A stretch of DNA of 7,338 bases from Caldisericia bacterium (GCA_018054005.1 JAGPKI010000059.1:1-7338); one strand, 5' to 3'; shown: positions 1 to 6,327, counted from the stretch's first letter. The notes: a model not told the origin generated them from the letters alone. A program made the numbers and translations.

Positions 1-323
1 AAAACATGATAAAGACCATGATATATGCCGGTTCTTTCAATAGATATTAAATCTTTAGTATCTTCCACTACACATATAGACGAAGTATCTCTTGAAACAT
101 CTTTACAAATATCACATAATTCATCCTCGGAAAGGTTAAAACATATTTTACACTTCTTTATTTTTTTTCTTCCGTCAATTAATGAATTAATTAACTCAGA
201 AAAATCTTCTTCGCTTGATCTTAAAATATAAGATGCAATTCTTTCGGCACTTTTTGGGCCAATTCCCGGAAGCTTATTAAGTTCATCTATTATTTTTTGG
301 TATGATGGAACATAGTTTTGCAT
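1..323 (-). CDS. recR: Recombination mediator protein RecR (N-terminal part, cut by window start)
   Basis: RecR works in the RecFOR pathway, helping load RecA on gapped single-stranded DNA; it forms ring-like oligomers on DNA in the cytoplasm. About 107 residues are visible. A helix-hairpin-helix DNA-binding segment spans about residues 14-33 and contains LPGIGPKSAERIA. A four-cysteine zinc finger follows (C58, C61, C70, C73, spacing CxxC-x8-CxxC). The Toprim domain begins at about residue 83 (ICVVED) and runs off the window at base 1. The ATG at 323-321 overlaps the ybaB stop by one base (TGATG), so its translation is probably coupled to ybaB; only a weak AGGA lies upstream. It is the last visible gene of the operon. 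RecR is usually about 200 residues, so roughly half is missing only because of the window edge. Confidence 0.96.
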   Translation of the reverse strand, partial: MQNYVPSYQKIIDELNKLPGIGPKSAERIASYILRSSEEDFSELINSLIDGRKKIKKCKICFNLSEDELCDICKDVSRDTSSICVVEDTKDLISIERTGIYHGLYHV

Positions 324-613
324 CAAACATTTATTCCTAAGTCTTTTGCAAGTTTTTGAGTATTGTTTCTCATAGCGTTTTTTGCTTCATTTAAAGCTTT
401 GTTAGTTGTGTCGATGATTGTTTTCTTAAGAATTTCTAAATTTTTTTCATTTACTAAAGAAGGATCAATGTCTATCTTCTTGACAGATAAATCGCCTTTT
501 ACGGTTATAGTAATCTTATTGTCTTTGCTTGTACTTGTAAACTCCATTGCATTGATCTCATCTGTTAATTTTTTTAATTCTCTAATTTTATTAATGTTAT
601 CAAACATTCCCAT
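323..613 (-). CDS. ybaB: YbaB/EbfC family nucleoid-associated DNA-binding protein
   Basis: This 96-residue protein matches the small YbaB/EbfC family, which forms tweezer-like dimers that bind DNA and is commonly encoded between dnaX and recR. It begins with MGMFDNINKI. The N-terminal helix is followed by a beta region (residues about 33-50, ITITVKGDLSVKKIDIDPSL) and a long C-terminal helix (about 55-90), the usual family layout. The helical N-terminus is shorter than the glycine/methionine-rich start of many homologues. A strong AAGGAGGA site (bases 630-623) lies 9 bases before the ATG at 613, inside the end of dnaX, which favours Met1 over the internal Met at 607. Its role in the cell (nucleoid structure or repair) is not well defined even in studied homologues. 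Identification rests on sequence pattern plus gene order. Confidence 0.94.
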   Translation of the reverse strand: MGMFDNINKIRELKKLTDEINAMEFTSTSKDNKITITVKGDLSVKKIDIDPSLVNEKNLEILKKTIIDTTNKALNEAKNAMRNNTQKLAKDLGINV

Positions 614-615
614 TT

Positions 616-2151
616 TTACTTATCCTCCTTAATTTCTTTTACTTCTTGAACCGTTGCATCAAATAAATTCAATACATTTATTATACCTTGATCTTTAAGA
701 ATTTTATCTTTAGGTTTTTCATCTATTTTTTCTTTCTTCTCTTCCTCGATACTTGGAGAAAGAGATATATTTTTCCCACTAAAAAGAATAAAATTCTTCT
801 GAATTTTTTCTTCCCAAATTTCACGTTTTTGGGCATTTTTCATTTGAAATTCTTGATTTTTTGGAAAAACAACTTTTGCTGATGATTCATCTATCTCATT
901 AAATTTTGTTTTCGCCAAAAGTATATATGTTGGAAGATCTTTTTCCTTTAAATACGTTAGAAATTTACTCCAGATATCAAACTTCTGTTGTTCTGCTGCT
1001 ACTTCTTCTTTTTTTACTGTTGTAGGTTTTATAACTTGAACTAGTTCCTGTTCTGTTGGGTTCGAAAGATCTGTTTTAAGCCTCAACAATTCTATTTCAA
1101 ACATAAGAAATGGATCAAGTATATAACGCATCTTGTATAAAACATTTTCAAGAGAAGATATCATATTGATTAAAAAGTTTTCATTTACTAAATTTGCCTG
1201 AGTTATATATATTTCTTGATCTTCCATAGGGATGACTTTTAGAAGATTTGATAACTTATCAGACTTCTTTAATATAAAAAGGTCTCTTGTGTAGACTATA
1301 ACCTCTTTAGTAAATTCTGTTATATCAACACCTGAAATTAAAATATCATTTAGAAAATTAAGTAATTCGTTAAAGTCTGTTTCTAAAAAAACTTCAAACA
1401 TTTGATAAATTTTGTCAGTGCTTACTCTTCCAACTATATTTAAAACATCTTCTTCTTTTATTTCGCCATCACAATAAGACAATAACTGTTCAAGAAGAGA
1501 TTCTGCATCTCTCAAAGAGCCTTCAGAAATTTCTGCAATTCGAATAAGTGCTTTCTCCTCTATAGGTAGACCTTCATTTTCTAACTCTGTTTTAATCTTT
1601 TCTACAATTAACTTTTGAGGTATTCGCTTAAAATCAAACCTTTGACACCTGCTGATTATTGTTTGCGGTAGTTTATGAGCTTCAGTAGTAGCCATTATAA
1701 AGACAGTATGTGATGGTGGCTCTTCGATTGTTTTTAGAAGTGCATTAAAAGCTTCTCCTGTAAGCATATGAACTTCATCTATAATATACACTTTATATCT
1801 TGCCTGAATAGGAGACAACTTAACTCGTTCTCTTAATTCTCTAATACTATCTATTCCTCTATTAGAAGCAGCATCAATTTCAATTACATCAAAATTTGTT
1901 CCCTTTGTTATACTCTCACACATATGACAAGCCTGACATGGATTTGCTGTAGGGCCTTTTTCGCAGTTTAAAGCTTTTGCAAGTATTCTCGCTATCGAAG
2001 TTTTACCTGTTCCTCTTGGTCCACAAAATAAATAAGCATGAGAGATTCTGTTTAATGTTATTGAATTTTTAAGTACTTTAACTGTTTCCTCTTGCCCATA
2101 TACTTCATCAAAAGTTTGTGGCCTCCATTTTCTATATAATGTAATATACAT
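616..2151 (-). CDS. dnaX: DNA polymerase III subunit tau/gamma (clamp loader ATPase)
   Basis: DnaX is the ATPase subunit of the clamp loader, which opens the beta ring and places it on primed DNA; the full-length tau form also ties polymerase to helicase. The 511-residue product shows the AAA+ core in order: Walker A GPRGTGKT (44-51), a zinc module with C63, C72, C75 and C78, Walker B IIDEVH (123-128), a sensor-1 region ATTEAHK (154-160), the SRC arginine-finger motif (167-169) and a sensor-2 region GSLRDAES (211-218). Collar domain III runs to about 365. A charged linker and a more variable tau C-terminus follow, ending in a VLNLFDATVQEV segment near 493-504. The gene starts 6 bases after the argS stop, with AGGA 11 bases before the ATG. 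An A7 run at codons 379-381 may allow frameshifting to a gamma form (separate entry). Confidence 0.97.
   Translation of the reverse strand: MYITLYRKWRPQTFDEVYGQEETVKVLKNSITLNRISHAYLFCGPRGTGKTSIARILAKALNCEKGPTANPCQACHMCESITKGTNFDVIEIDAASNRGIDSIRELRERVKLSPIQARYKVYIIDEVHMLTGEAFNALLKTIEEPPSHTVFIMATTEAHKLPQTIISRCQRFDFKRIPQKLIVEKIKTELENEGLPIEEKALIRIAEISEGSLRDAESLLEQLLSYCDGEIKEEDVLNIVGRVSTDKIYQMFEVFLETDFNELLNFLNDILISGVDITEFTKEVIVYTRDLFILKKSDKLSNLLKVIPMEDQEIYITQANLVNENFLINMISSLENVLYKMRYILDPFLMFEIELLRLKTDLSNPTEQELVQVIKPTTVKKEEVAAEQQKFDIWSKFLTYLKEKDLPTYILLAKTKFNEIDESSAKVVFPKNQEFQMKNAQKREIWEEKIQKNFILFSGKNISLSPSIEEEKKEKIDEKPKDKILKDQGIINVLNLFDATVQEVKEIKEDK
1009..1015 (-). other. Candidate dnaX -1 frameshift (slippery) site, A7
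   Basis: On the mRNA strand, codons 379-381 of dnaX read GTA AAA AAA followed by GAA, giving an A AAA AAA heptamer in the X XXY YYZ register needed for -1 slippage. A -1 shift would add ten residues (RRSSSRTTEV) and stop at a TGA at 979-977, giving a protein of about 391 residues. This is the longest A run I see in the gene, and it sits at the boundary between collar domain III and the tau-specific tail, where E. coli dnaX frameshifts. A +1 shift would also stop almost at once (AAG AAG TAG). I see no strong stem-loop just downstream and no Shine-Dalgarno-like stimulator at the expected distance upstream, so efficiency is uncertain. Polymerase slippage, as known for Thermus dnaX, is an alternative mechanism. 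Confidence 0.45.
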
Positions 2152-2157
2152 ATGGCA

Positions 2158-3804
2158 TTACATCCTTTCCGGAGCTTGTATTCCGATAATGTTAAATAAT
2201 TCTTTTAAAATTTTCTCAGTGCCAGAAACAAGTAAAATACGAGCTCTTTCTAATTCATTTTCTACACCAACCACTCTACACGCTTCATAAAAATTATGAA
2301 ATTTGTTTGCAATTGAAAGAATCCTTGATGTTATCATATTTGGAGAATAATCTCTAAAAGCTTTAAAAACGAAATCAGGTATTTTTGCAAACTCTCTAAG
2401 AAGTGCAATCTCTTCTTCTTTTTCTAATATAGAAAATGAAATATCTTCTGAGTTGATTGATTCTATTTTTAGGTTCTTTTCAGCTTCTCTGAGTATTCCT
2501 TTACACCTTGTATAAGCATATTGAGCATAAAACACAGGATTTTTTGGATCTTTGCTTTTAGCAACATCAATGTCAAAGTTTAAATGAGAATCATTTGATC
2601 TCGTAAGGAAAATAAATCTAACAACATCAGGACCAACTTCATCTATAAGTTCTCTAAGTGTTACATATTCACCACTTGATTTTGACATTTTTATTTCTTC
2701 TTGTCCTCTAAAAAGATGAACAAGCTGATAAGTAACAGTTTTTAATTTGTTGATATCATATCCTAAAGCTTTTAAAGCATATTTTAGCGGATTTGCATGA
2801 CTTTGATCTGCTCCCCAAATATCTACTAATAAATCAAAATTTCTTTCAAATTTATTTCTGTGATATGCAATGTCTCCTATAAGATAAGTTGGAGAACCAT
2901 CGCTTCGCAATAAAACTCTATCTTTATCATCCCCAAAAGCAGTGCTTTTGAACCATAAAGCACCATCTGATTCGTAAGTATATTTTTGCTCAGTAAGCAT
3001 TTTTATTGTTTCTTCAATGTAACCTTTGTGAAGTTCATGCTCCATAAACCAATTATCAAAAGAAACATTTATAAGAGACAAATCTTCTTTTATGCTTTCT
3101 AACATTTTTGATAGACTATAGGAAGAAATTTCGTTTATTATCTCCTCTTCGTCTTTTTCTAACAATGAATCTTTATAATCTTCGATCAGTTTATTTGCTA
3201 TATCTGTAACATATTCACCTGGATAATAATCTAAAGGAGGTGAAGCCTTAGAATTTAAAAGAACTTTATATCTATATAGCACAGATCTACCTAATTTTAA
3301 AATTTTTGATCCAGTATCATTAACGTAAAATTCTTTTTCAACGGTAAAACCATTTAATTTAAAAAGGTTTGCTATAGTGTCCCCTATTGGTCCACCCCTT
3401 GCATTTGCTATAGTTATGGGTCCTGTTGGATTTGCACTTACAAATTCTACTAATACTCTCTTATCTTTCCCTATATCAGATGAAATATAATTTCTACAAT
3501 CTTTAAGAATTTCTTTTAGAGATTTTATCAAATACTCTTTTTTTAACCAAAAATTAAGATAACCATTTTGAGTAACATCAATTGAAGAAACAAAAGGTAT
3601 ATCCAATATATTTTTTAACTCTTCTCCAATTTCTTTCGGATTTTTTGAATATTTCCTTCCTAAAATTAATGAAATTGTTGATGAGTAGTCACCAAGGGAT
3701 GGGTTTGGGGGTTCATCTATTATTATTTGAGAAGAATTTATCTCATAATTAATTTTTTTTACTGATTTACTCAATATATTTTTTAGTTCTTCTTTTATTT
3801 GCAT
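2158..3804 (-). CDS. argS: Arginyl-tRNA synthetase (class I)
   Basis: This cytoplasmic enzyme charges tRNA-Arg with arginine using ATP. The 548-residue length is typical. An N-terminal Arg-tRNA-synthetase additional domain spans about 1-87. The Rossmann catalytic core follows, with the signature FVSANPTGP (121-129). The HIGH-equivalent directly after it reads T131-I132-A133-N134, so the first histidine and the glycine are replaced. Further hallmarks are SDGSPTYLIGDIAYH (301-315), DIWGADQSH (328-336) and a full KMSKS loop (372-376). The all-helical DALR anticodon-binding domain begins near VFYAQYAYTR (424-433) and ends with the usual APERM terminus. The ATG at 3804 has an in-frame stop two codons upstream, so the start is fixed, yet no Shine-Dalgarno sequence is visible. 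It lies 22 bases after the BON gene and 6 before dnaX, so it is very likely co-transcribed. Confidence 0.97.
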   Translation of the reverse strand: MQIKEELKNILSKSVKKINYEINSSQIIIDEPPNPSLGDYSSTISLILGRKYSKNPKEIGEELKNILDIPFVSSIDVTQNGYLNFWLKKEYLIKSLKEILKDCRNYISSDIGKDKRVLVEFVSANPTGPITIANARGGPIGDTIANLFKLNGFTVEKEFYVNDTGSKILKLGRSVLYRYKVLLNSKASPPLDYYPGEYVTDIANKLIEDYKDSLLEKDEEEIINEISSYSLSKMLESIKEDLSLINVSFDNWFMEHELHKGYIEETIKMLTEQKYTYESDGALWFKSTAFGDDKDRVLLRSDGSPTYLIGDIAYHRNKFERNFDLLVDIWGADQSHANPLKYALKALGYDINKLKTVTYQLVHLFRGQEEIKMSKSSGEYVTLRELIDEVGPDVVRFIFLTRSNDSHLNFDIDVAKSKDPKNPVFYAQYAYTRCKGILREAEKNLKIESINSEDISFSILEKEEEIALLREFAKIPDFVFKAFRDYSPNMITSRILSIANKFHNFYEACRVVGVENELERARILLVSGTEKILKELFNIIGIQAPERM

Positions 3805-3813
3805 TGTTTAATT

Positions 3814-3833
3814 AAAAAGCTGTGACTCAGAGC
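3814..3833 (-). terminator. Weak hairpin plus U-run just before argS
   Basis: On the minus strand the 22-base gap contains GCT-C-TG-AGT-CA-C-AGC (3833-3819) followed at once by TTTTT (3818-3814). The stem has five pairs with one C-C mismatch and a three-base loop, and the TGA stop of the BON gene falls inside it. The form resembles an intrinsic terminator or attenuator, but the stem is short. With no room for a separate argS promoter and leader, at most partial attenuation or an mRNA structure affecting argS initiation is likely. It may be chance. Confidence 0.25.
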
Positions 3834-4603
3834 CCAATAGTTAATTGATTAATTACTCTTTTTACTCCTTTAATCTCGCCTACTTTCTCCTCTAAATACA
3901 ACATATCATTATAGCTCTTAATTTCTCCGCTTAAGAACACAAATCCATTAATTACAAATATTCTTATTTTATTTAAAGGTATGCTTCCTCTGTCTAAAAT
4001 AATCTTTTTTATTTCTTCTTCAATCTCTTCTTCAAGGGGTGTATTTACTGAATTAATTGGAAAAGATATTACAATATCCCTTACACCCTCAATTTTTGAA
4101 ATAAGTTCAAAGATTTTTCTCTTTGTTTCTAAATCATCACGCTGAAGCTGAGCTTTAAAGTAAACTATACCATTTTTAACTTGAATATTATATTCGATCA
4201 ATTCTTTAATTTTTGCTTTTTCTATTGTTTCTACAACTTCATTTGCAATTTTTGTATCAGAAAAAGTTTTAAGTGGCTTAATTTTAAGCTGATAGCGAAT
4301 CTTTTTTTGAAGTGGTAAAGCGCTTTTTATTATGTTTGTTAATAAATATTTTTCGTATAGAGTTCTTAAACTACCAATTAAAACAACATCTCCTCTTACT
4401 ACCTCAACAGACACATAATTTAAAAGCTCTTTTGCTTGTTCGTTTATTAGTTTAATTATAAATTCTTTAAGTTCATTGCTATCTTTAAATGCAACAGGTT
4501 CAGGAGATTTCTTAAACTCATTTTCTTCTTTTATTTTCTTCTTTTTATCTTTTGGATAAACTCTTTCCTGCCAGTAACCTTCATGAGGTTTCTTGCTTGG
4601 CAT
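3827..4603 (-). CDS. Cytoplasmic protein with three tandem BON-like domains
   Basis: The product is 258 residues with no signal peptide or membrane segment. A basic, charged N-terminal tail (about 1-40, rich in Lys and Glu, containing HEGYWQERVYPKDKKKK) precedes three BON-like alpha-beta repeats at about 44-108, 117-185 and 191-257. Repeats 2 and 3 show the family pattern best: a helix, then a strand-glycine-strand hairpin (NGIVYFKAQL at 144-153; NGFVFLSGEI at 219-228), then a helix ending in IEGVRDIVI or IKGVKRVINQ. Repeat 1 (GDVVLIGSL at 71-79) is more diverged. BON domains are thought to bind membranes or other ligands, usually in secreted OsmY-like proteins, so an apparently cytoplasmic triple copy is uncommon. 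The chosen ATG follows GGAGG by 8 bases; a reading from the TTG at 4618 would include that site. It heads the argS-dnaX-ybaB-recR operon. Function unknown. Confidence 0.85.
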   Translation of the reverse strand: MPSKKPHEGYWQERVYPKDKKKKIKEENEFKKSPEPVAFKDSNELKEFIIKLINEQAKELLNYVSVEVVRGDVVLIGSLRTLYEKYLLTNIIKSALPLQKKIRYQLKIKPLKTFSDTKIANEVVETIEKAKIKELIEYNIQVKNGIVYFKAQLQRDDLETKRKIFELISKIEGVRDIVISFPINSVNTPLEEEIEEEIKKIILDRGSIPLNKIRIFVINGFVFLSGEIKSYNDMLYLEEKVGEIKGVKRVINQLTIGL

Positions 4604-4611
4604 AATATTCA

Positions 4612-4616
4612 CCTCC
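4612..4616 (-). promoter_or_regulatory. Ribosome binding site fixing the BON-protein start
   Basis: GGAGG on the minus strand lies 8 bases before the ATG at 4603-4601. The longer reading from TTG at 4618 has no comparable site and would place this sequence within its own codons, so the five extra residues (MEVNI) are not supported. Confidence 0.85.
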
Positions 4617-4684
4617 AAGATATAAATTTAATATTACATTAAATATTTTATGTGATATATGAAAAATACAAAATATCCATCATT

Positions 4685-4713
4685 CTTATATTTCCCAAAC
4701 TATAGTTTTTCAA
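4685..4713 (-). promoter_or_regulatory. Sigma-A-type promoter for the BON-argS-dnaX-ybaB-recR operon
   Basis: On the minus strand, TTGAAA (4713-4708) and TATAAG (4690-4685) are separated by exactly 17 bases, each one mismatch from consensus. Transcription would start near 4678, giving a leader of about 75 bases before the ATG at 4603. The flanking sequence is very A+T-rich. I see no riboswitch or T-box features in the leader. Confidence 0.65.
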
Positions 4714-4767
4714 ATGATAAAAATATATTTTATTATATTATTTAAGCAAATATAGAAAATTTAATAC

Positions 4768-4787
4768 TTGACAGAGCTTAGAGTCAA
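4768..4787. repeat. TTGAC-N10-GTCAA inverted repeat over the -35 box
   Basis: Perfect 5-base arms TTGAC (4768-4772) and GTCAA (4783-4787) are separated by 10 bases. The left arm is the -35 of the rightward promoter. Read on the minus strand, the right arm gives TTGACT with a poor TTAAAT 17 bases on, so a second leftward promoter is possible. The symmetry could also be an operator. Arms this short can arise by chance. Confidence 0.3.
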
Positions 4788-4795
4788 CTTAAAAT
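4768..4795 (+). promoter_or_regulatory. Promoter for the rightward tRNA and protein gene cluster
   Basis: TTGACA (4768-4773) is a perfect -35 box, followed after 16 bases by TAAAAT (4790-4795), one mismatch from the -10 consensus. Transcription would begin near 4802, about 30 bases before tRNA-Gly. No terminator is seen between the following genes, so this may drive the whole rightward cluster. Confidence 0.7.
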
Positions 4796-4832
4796 AAGTT
4801 ATTGAAGATAAATAATTAGAATAAATTTATCG

Positions 4833-4907
4833 GCGGGAGTAGCTCAGGGGTAGAGCATTTGCTTCCCAAGCAAAGGGTCGCGGGTTCAAGTCCCGTTTCC
4901 CGCTCCA
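4833..4907 (+). tRNA. tRNA-Gly (anticodon CCC)
   Basis: A complete 75-base cloverleaf. The acceptor stem is GCGGGAG with TTCCCGC (one G-U pair), the D arm GCTC/GAGC, and the anticodon stem TTTGC/GCAAA with loop TTCCCAA, giving CCC at 4865-4867, which reads GGG glycine codons. The T arm carries TTCAAGT. The discriminator is U73, normal for bacterial tRNA-Gly, and CCA is encoded at 4905-4907. It is first in the rightward cluster, about 30 bases after the predicted transcription start. Confidence 0.97.
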
Positions 4908-4918
4908 GTTGATTTTTT

Positions 4919-4990
4919 GGCGACATAGCCAAGTGGTAAGGCAAGGGTCTGCAAAACCCTCATACGTCGGTTCGAATCCGACTGTCGCCT
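4919..4990 (+). tRNA. tRNA-Cys (anticodon GCA)
   Basis: A complete cloverleaf of 72 bases. The acceptor stem is GGCGACA with TGTCGCC, the D stem GCC/GGC, and the anticodon stem AGGGT/ACCCT with loop CTGCAAA, giving GCA at 4951-4953. The T arm GTCGG/CCGAC carries TTCGAAT. U73 is the expected cysteine identity base. CCA is not encoded (TTTT follows), unlike tRNA-Gly 11 bases upstream, so a CCA-adding enzyme must finish it. The next gene's ATG is 43 bases downstream. Confidence 0.97.
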
Positions 4991-5033
4991 TTTGATTGTT
5001 AATTGATTTATATTATAGCTTGGAGGTTTTGAG

Positions 5034-6209
5034 ATGAAGAAAAGATTTGCTGCATTAACATCAATTCTTGTTGTAATCATGCTTGTTACGTTTGTTTACG
5101 CTGAACAAAACATAATTATAAAATTAACTGTTGGGAACAAAAATGGCACTATAAATGATAAGCCAGTAACACTTGATGTACCCCCAGTAATTCAAAATGG
5201 AAGGACTTTAGTTCCTTTAAGGTTTATTGGGGAAGCATTTGGTGCAAAAGTTGATTGGGATGATAAAACTCGCTCAATTACGTTAACGATGCCCGATATT
5301 GAAAGCCTCCGTAGCGAAATAGAATCATTAAACTCGCAAGTTGATTCTATTAAATCTTCTTATGAAAACAAAATTGCTGAACTTAATAAGGAAATAGAAG
5401 ATAAAAATGTTTTAATATCACAAAAAGAAGAAGAAATTTCAAAATTAAAAACAGAGTGCGATGAAAAAGTAAAAGCCTTAGAAGAGAAGATTAATGAGCT
5501 TGAAAGTGAAATTACCAAACTACAGGAAGAACTCACCAAAACAGGTACTAAAGAGGAAAATCCACCAGTTATTACTTTAGCAAATTTAACTGATGGACAG
5601 GCGATAACTGAAAAAATAACGTTAACAGGTAAAATTGAAGATGAAAATTTTATAACTTTTGTTAGAGTAAAATTTGGCTCGTTAGTACTTTTTGAAGGTA
5701 ATGATATAGGTGGAGAAATTGACCCTACTAAATTTGTTTCAGGTGAATATCCGCTCTCAATTGAGGCAATAGATAGTTTTGGAAATAAGGGTGAATATAA
5801 AATAAATATAAATATAAAAAATGATGAGAAGAAAGACCCTCTTAAATTATCCGTAGCAGCTATGGATACTCCAATTTCACAAACAGAAACAACACCTTAT
5901 CTTTCTGTACAGATTATAAATAATGGTTCGTCTAATTTAGAAATTCTTAAAATTGATGCTTTTGATAAGCAAGGCAATCCTTTTCTGATTCAAGGAGGAA
6001 TGAACCTTTTTGATCTTTTAAAAATGCAGATGGGCTTCGAACACATCTGGATACATTCTAAAGATAAAATTATGATGCCTGCTGCTATTGATATGCAAAA
6101 TAGCGGTAAAAAAGCAAAAGAATTATTTAAAGACTGGAAAGTTAAAGTCACTTTTTTTGATTCCATAATGGAAAAAGAGCTTATAAGAGAAGTTATATTT
6201 AAAGGTTAA
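5034..6209 (+). CDS. Secreted stalk-domain / coiled-coil / Ig-like protein
   Basis: The 391-residue product has a clear signal peptide (MKKRF, a hydrophobic core about 6-21, likely cleavage after VYA at 21-23), so it is exported. Residues about 27-87 form a copper-amine-oxidase N-terminal-like 'stalk' domain, with the hallmark NGRTLVPLRFIGEAFGA (55-71) followed by VDWDDKTRSITL. A long charged coiled coil spans about 88-170. Residues about 176-262 look like a bacterial Ig-like domain (PPVITL...GEYPLSIEAIDSFGNKG). The last 120 residues are probably another beta-rich domain (LSVQIINNGSSNLEILKIDAF) that I do not recognise. No LPXTG motif or C-terminal membrane segment is present. The stalk domain does not imply amine oxidase activity. 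A GGAGG site lies 7 bases before the ATG. The gene is sandwiched between tRNA-Cys and tRNA-Leu with no terminator on either side. A cell-surface or envelope structural role is inferred only. Confidence 0.88.
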   Translation: MKKRFAALTSILVVIMLVTFVYAEQNIIIKLTVGNKNGTINDKPVTLDVPPVIQNGRTLVPLRFIGEAFGAKVDWDDKTRSITLTMPDIESLRSEIESLNSQVDSIKSSYENKIAELNKEIEDKNVLISQKEEEISKLKTECDEKVKALEEKINELESEITKLQEELTKTGTKEENPPVITLANLTDGQAITEKITLTGKIEDENFITFVRVKFGSLVLFEGNDIGGEIDPTKFVSGEYPLSIEAIDSFGNKGEYKININIKNDEKKDPLKLSVAAMDTPISQTETTPYLSVQIINNGSSNLEILKIDAFDKQGNPFLIQGGMNLFDLLKMQMGFEHIWIHSKDKIMMPAAIDMQNSGKKAKELFKDWKVKVTFFDSIMEKELIREVIFKG

Positions 6210-6223
6210 TTATTAATATTAAT

Positions 6224-6307
6224 GCCGGAGTGGCGGAACAGGTAGACGCACGGGACTTAAAATCCCGCGGTGGCAACACCATATCGGTTCGATTCCGATC
6301 TCCGGCA
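6224..6307 (+). tRNA. tRNA-Leu (anticodon UAA)
   Basis: An 84-base class II tRNA. The acceptor stem is GCCGGAG with CTCCGGC, and the D arm GCG/CGC. The anticodon stem CGGGA/TCCCG has loop CTTAAAA, giving TAA at 6258-6260, which reads UUA and UUG. A long variable arm has a GGTG/CACC stem around GCAA. The T arm ATCGG/CCGAT carries TTCGATT. A73 is the leucine discriminator, and CCA is not encoded. It lies 14 bases after the stalk-protein stop and 28 bases before the next ATG, with no clear promoter of its own. Confidence 0.97.
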
Positions 6308-6322
6308 TTACAGATTATTTGT

Positions 6323-6327
6323 AAGGA
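6323..6327 (+). promoter_or_regulatory. Ribosome binding site fixing the start of the membrane coiled-coil protein
   Basis: AAGGA lies 8 bases before the ATG at 6336. This rules out a longer reading from a GTG at 6270, which would begin inside tRNA-Leu and has no site of its own. Confidence 0.75.

Noticed and set aside
25..231. 68-codon open frame on the plus strand
   Set aside because: It is fully antisense to recR, which shows a helix-hairpin-helix, a zinc finger and the start of a Toprim domain, and it has no ribosome binding site.
363..882. Two open frames on the plus strand (363-632 and 688-882)
   Set aside because: They are antisense to ybaB and dnaX; their hydrophobic, Phe-rich translations are what A-rich lysine codons give on the opposite strand.
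4604..4618. TTG start at 4618 extending the BON protein by five residues
   Set aside because: The GGAGG at 4616-4612 is ideally placed for the ATG at 4603 and would lie inside the extended coding region.
4604..4678. Possible T-box or riboswitch leader for the argS operon
   Set aside because: The leader is short and nearly all A/T, with no T-box sequence, specifier stem or terminator.
4645..4680. Tiny minus-strand reading frame (MMDILYFSYIT) in the BON operon leader
   Set aside because: It has no ribosome binding site, and the predicted transcription start falls on its ATG.
4886..5080. 64-codon minus-strand open frame
   Set aside because: It runs antisense through the 3' end of tRNA-Gly, all of tRNA-Cys and the start of the stalk-protein gene.
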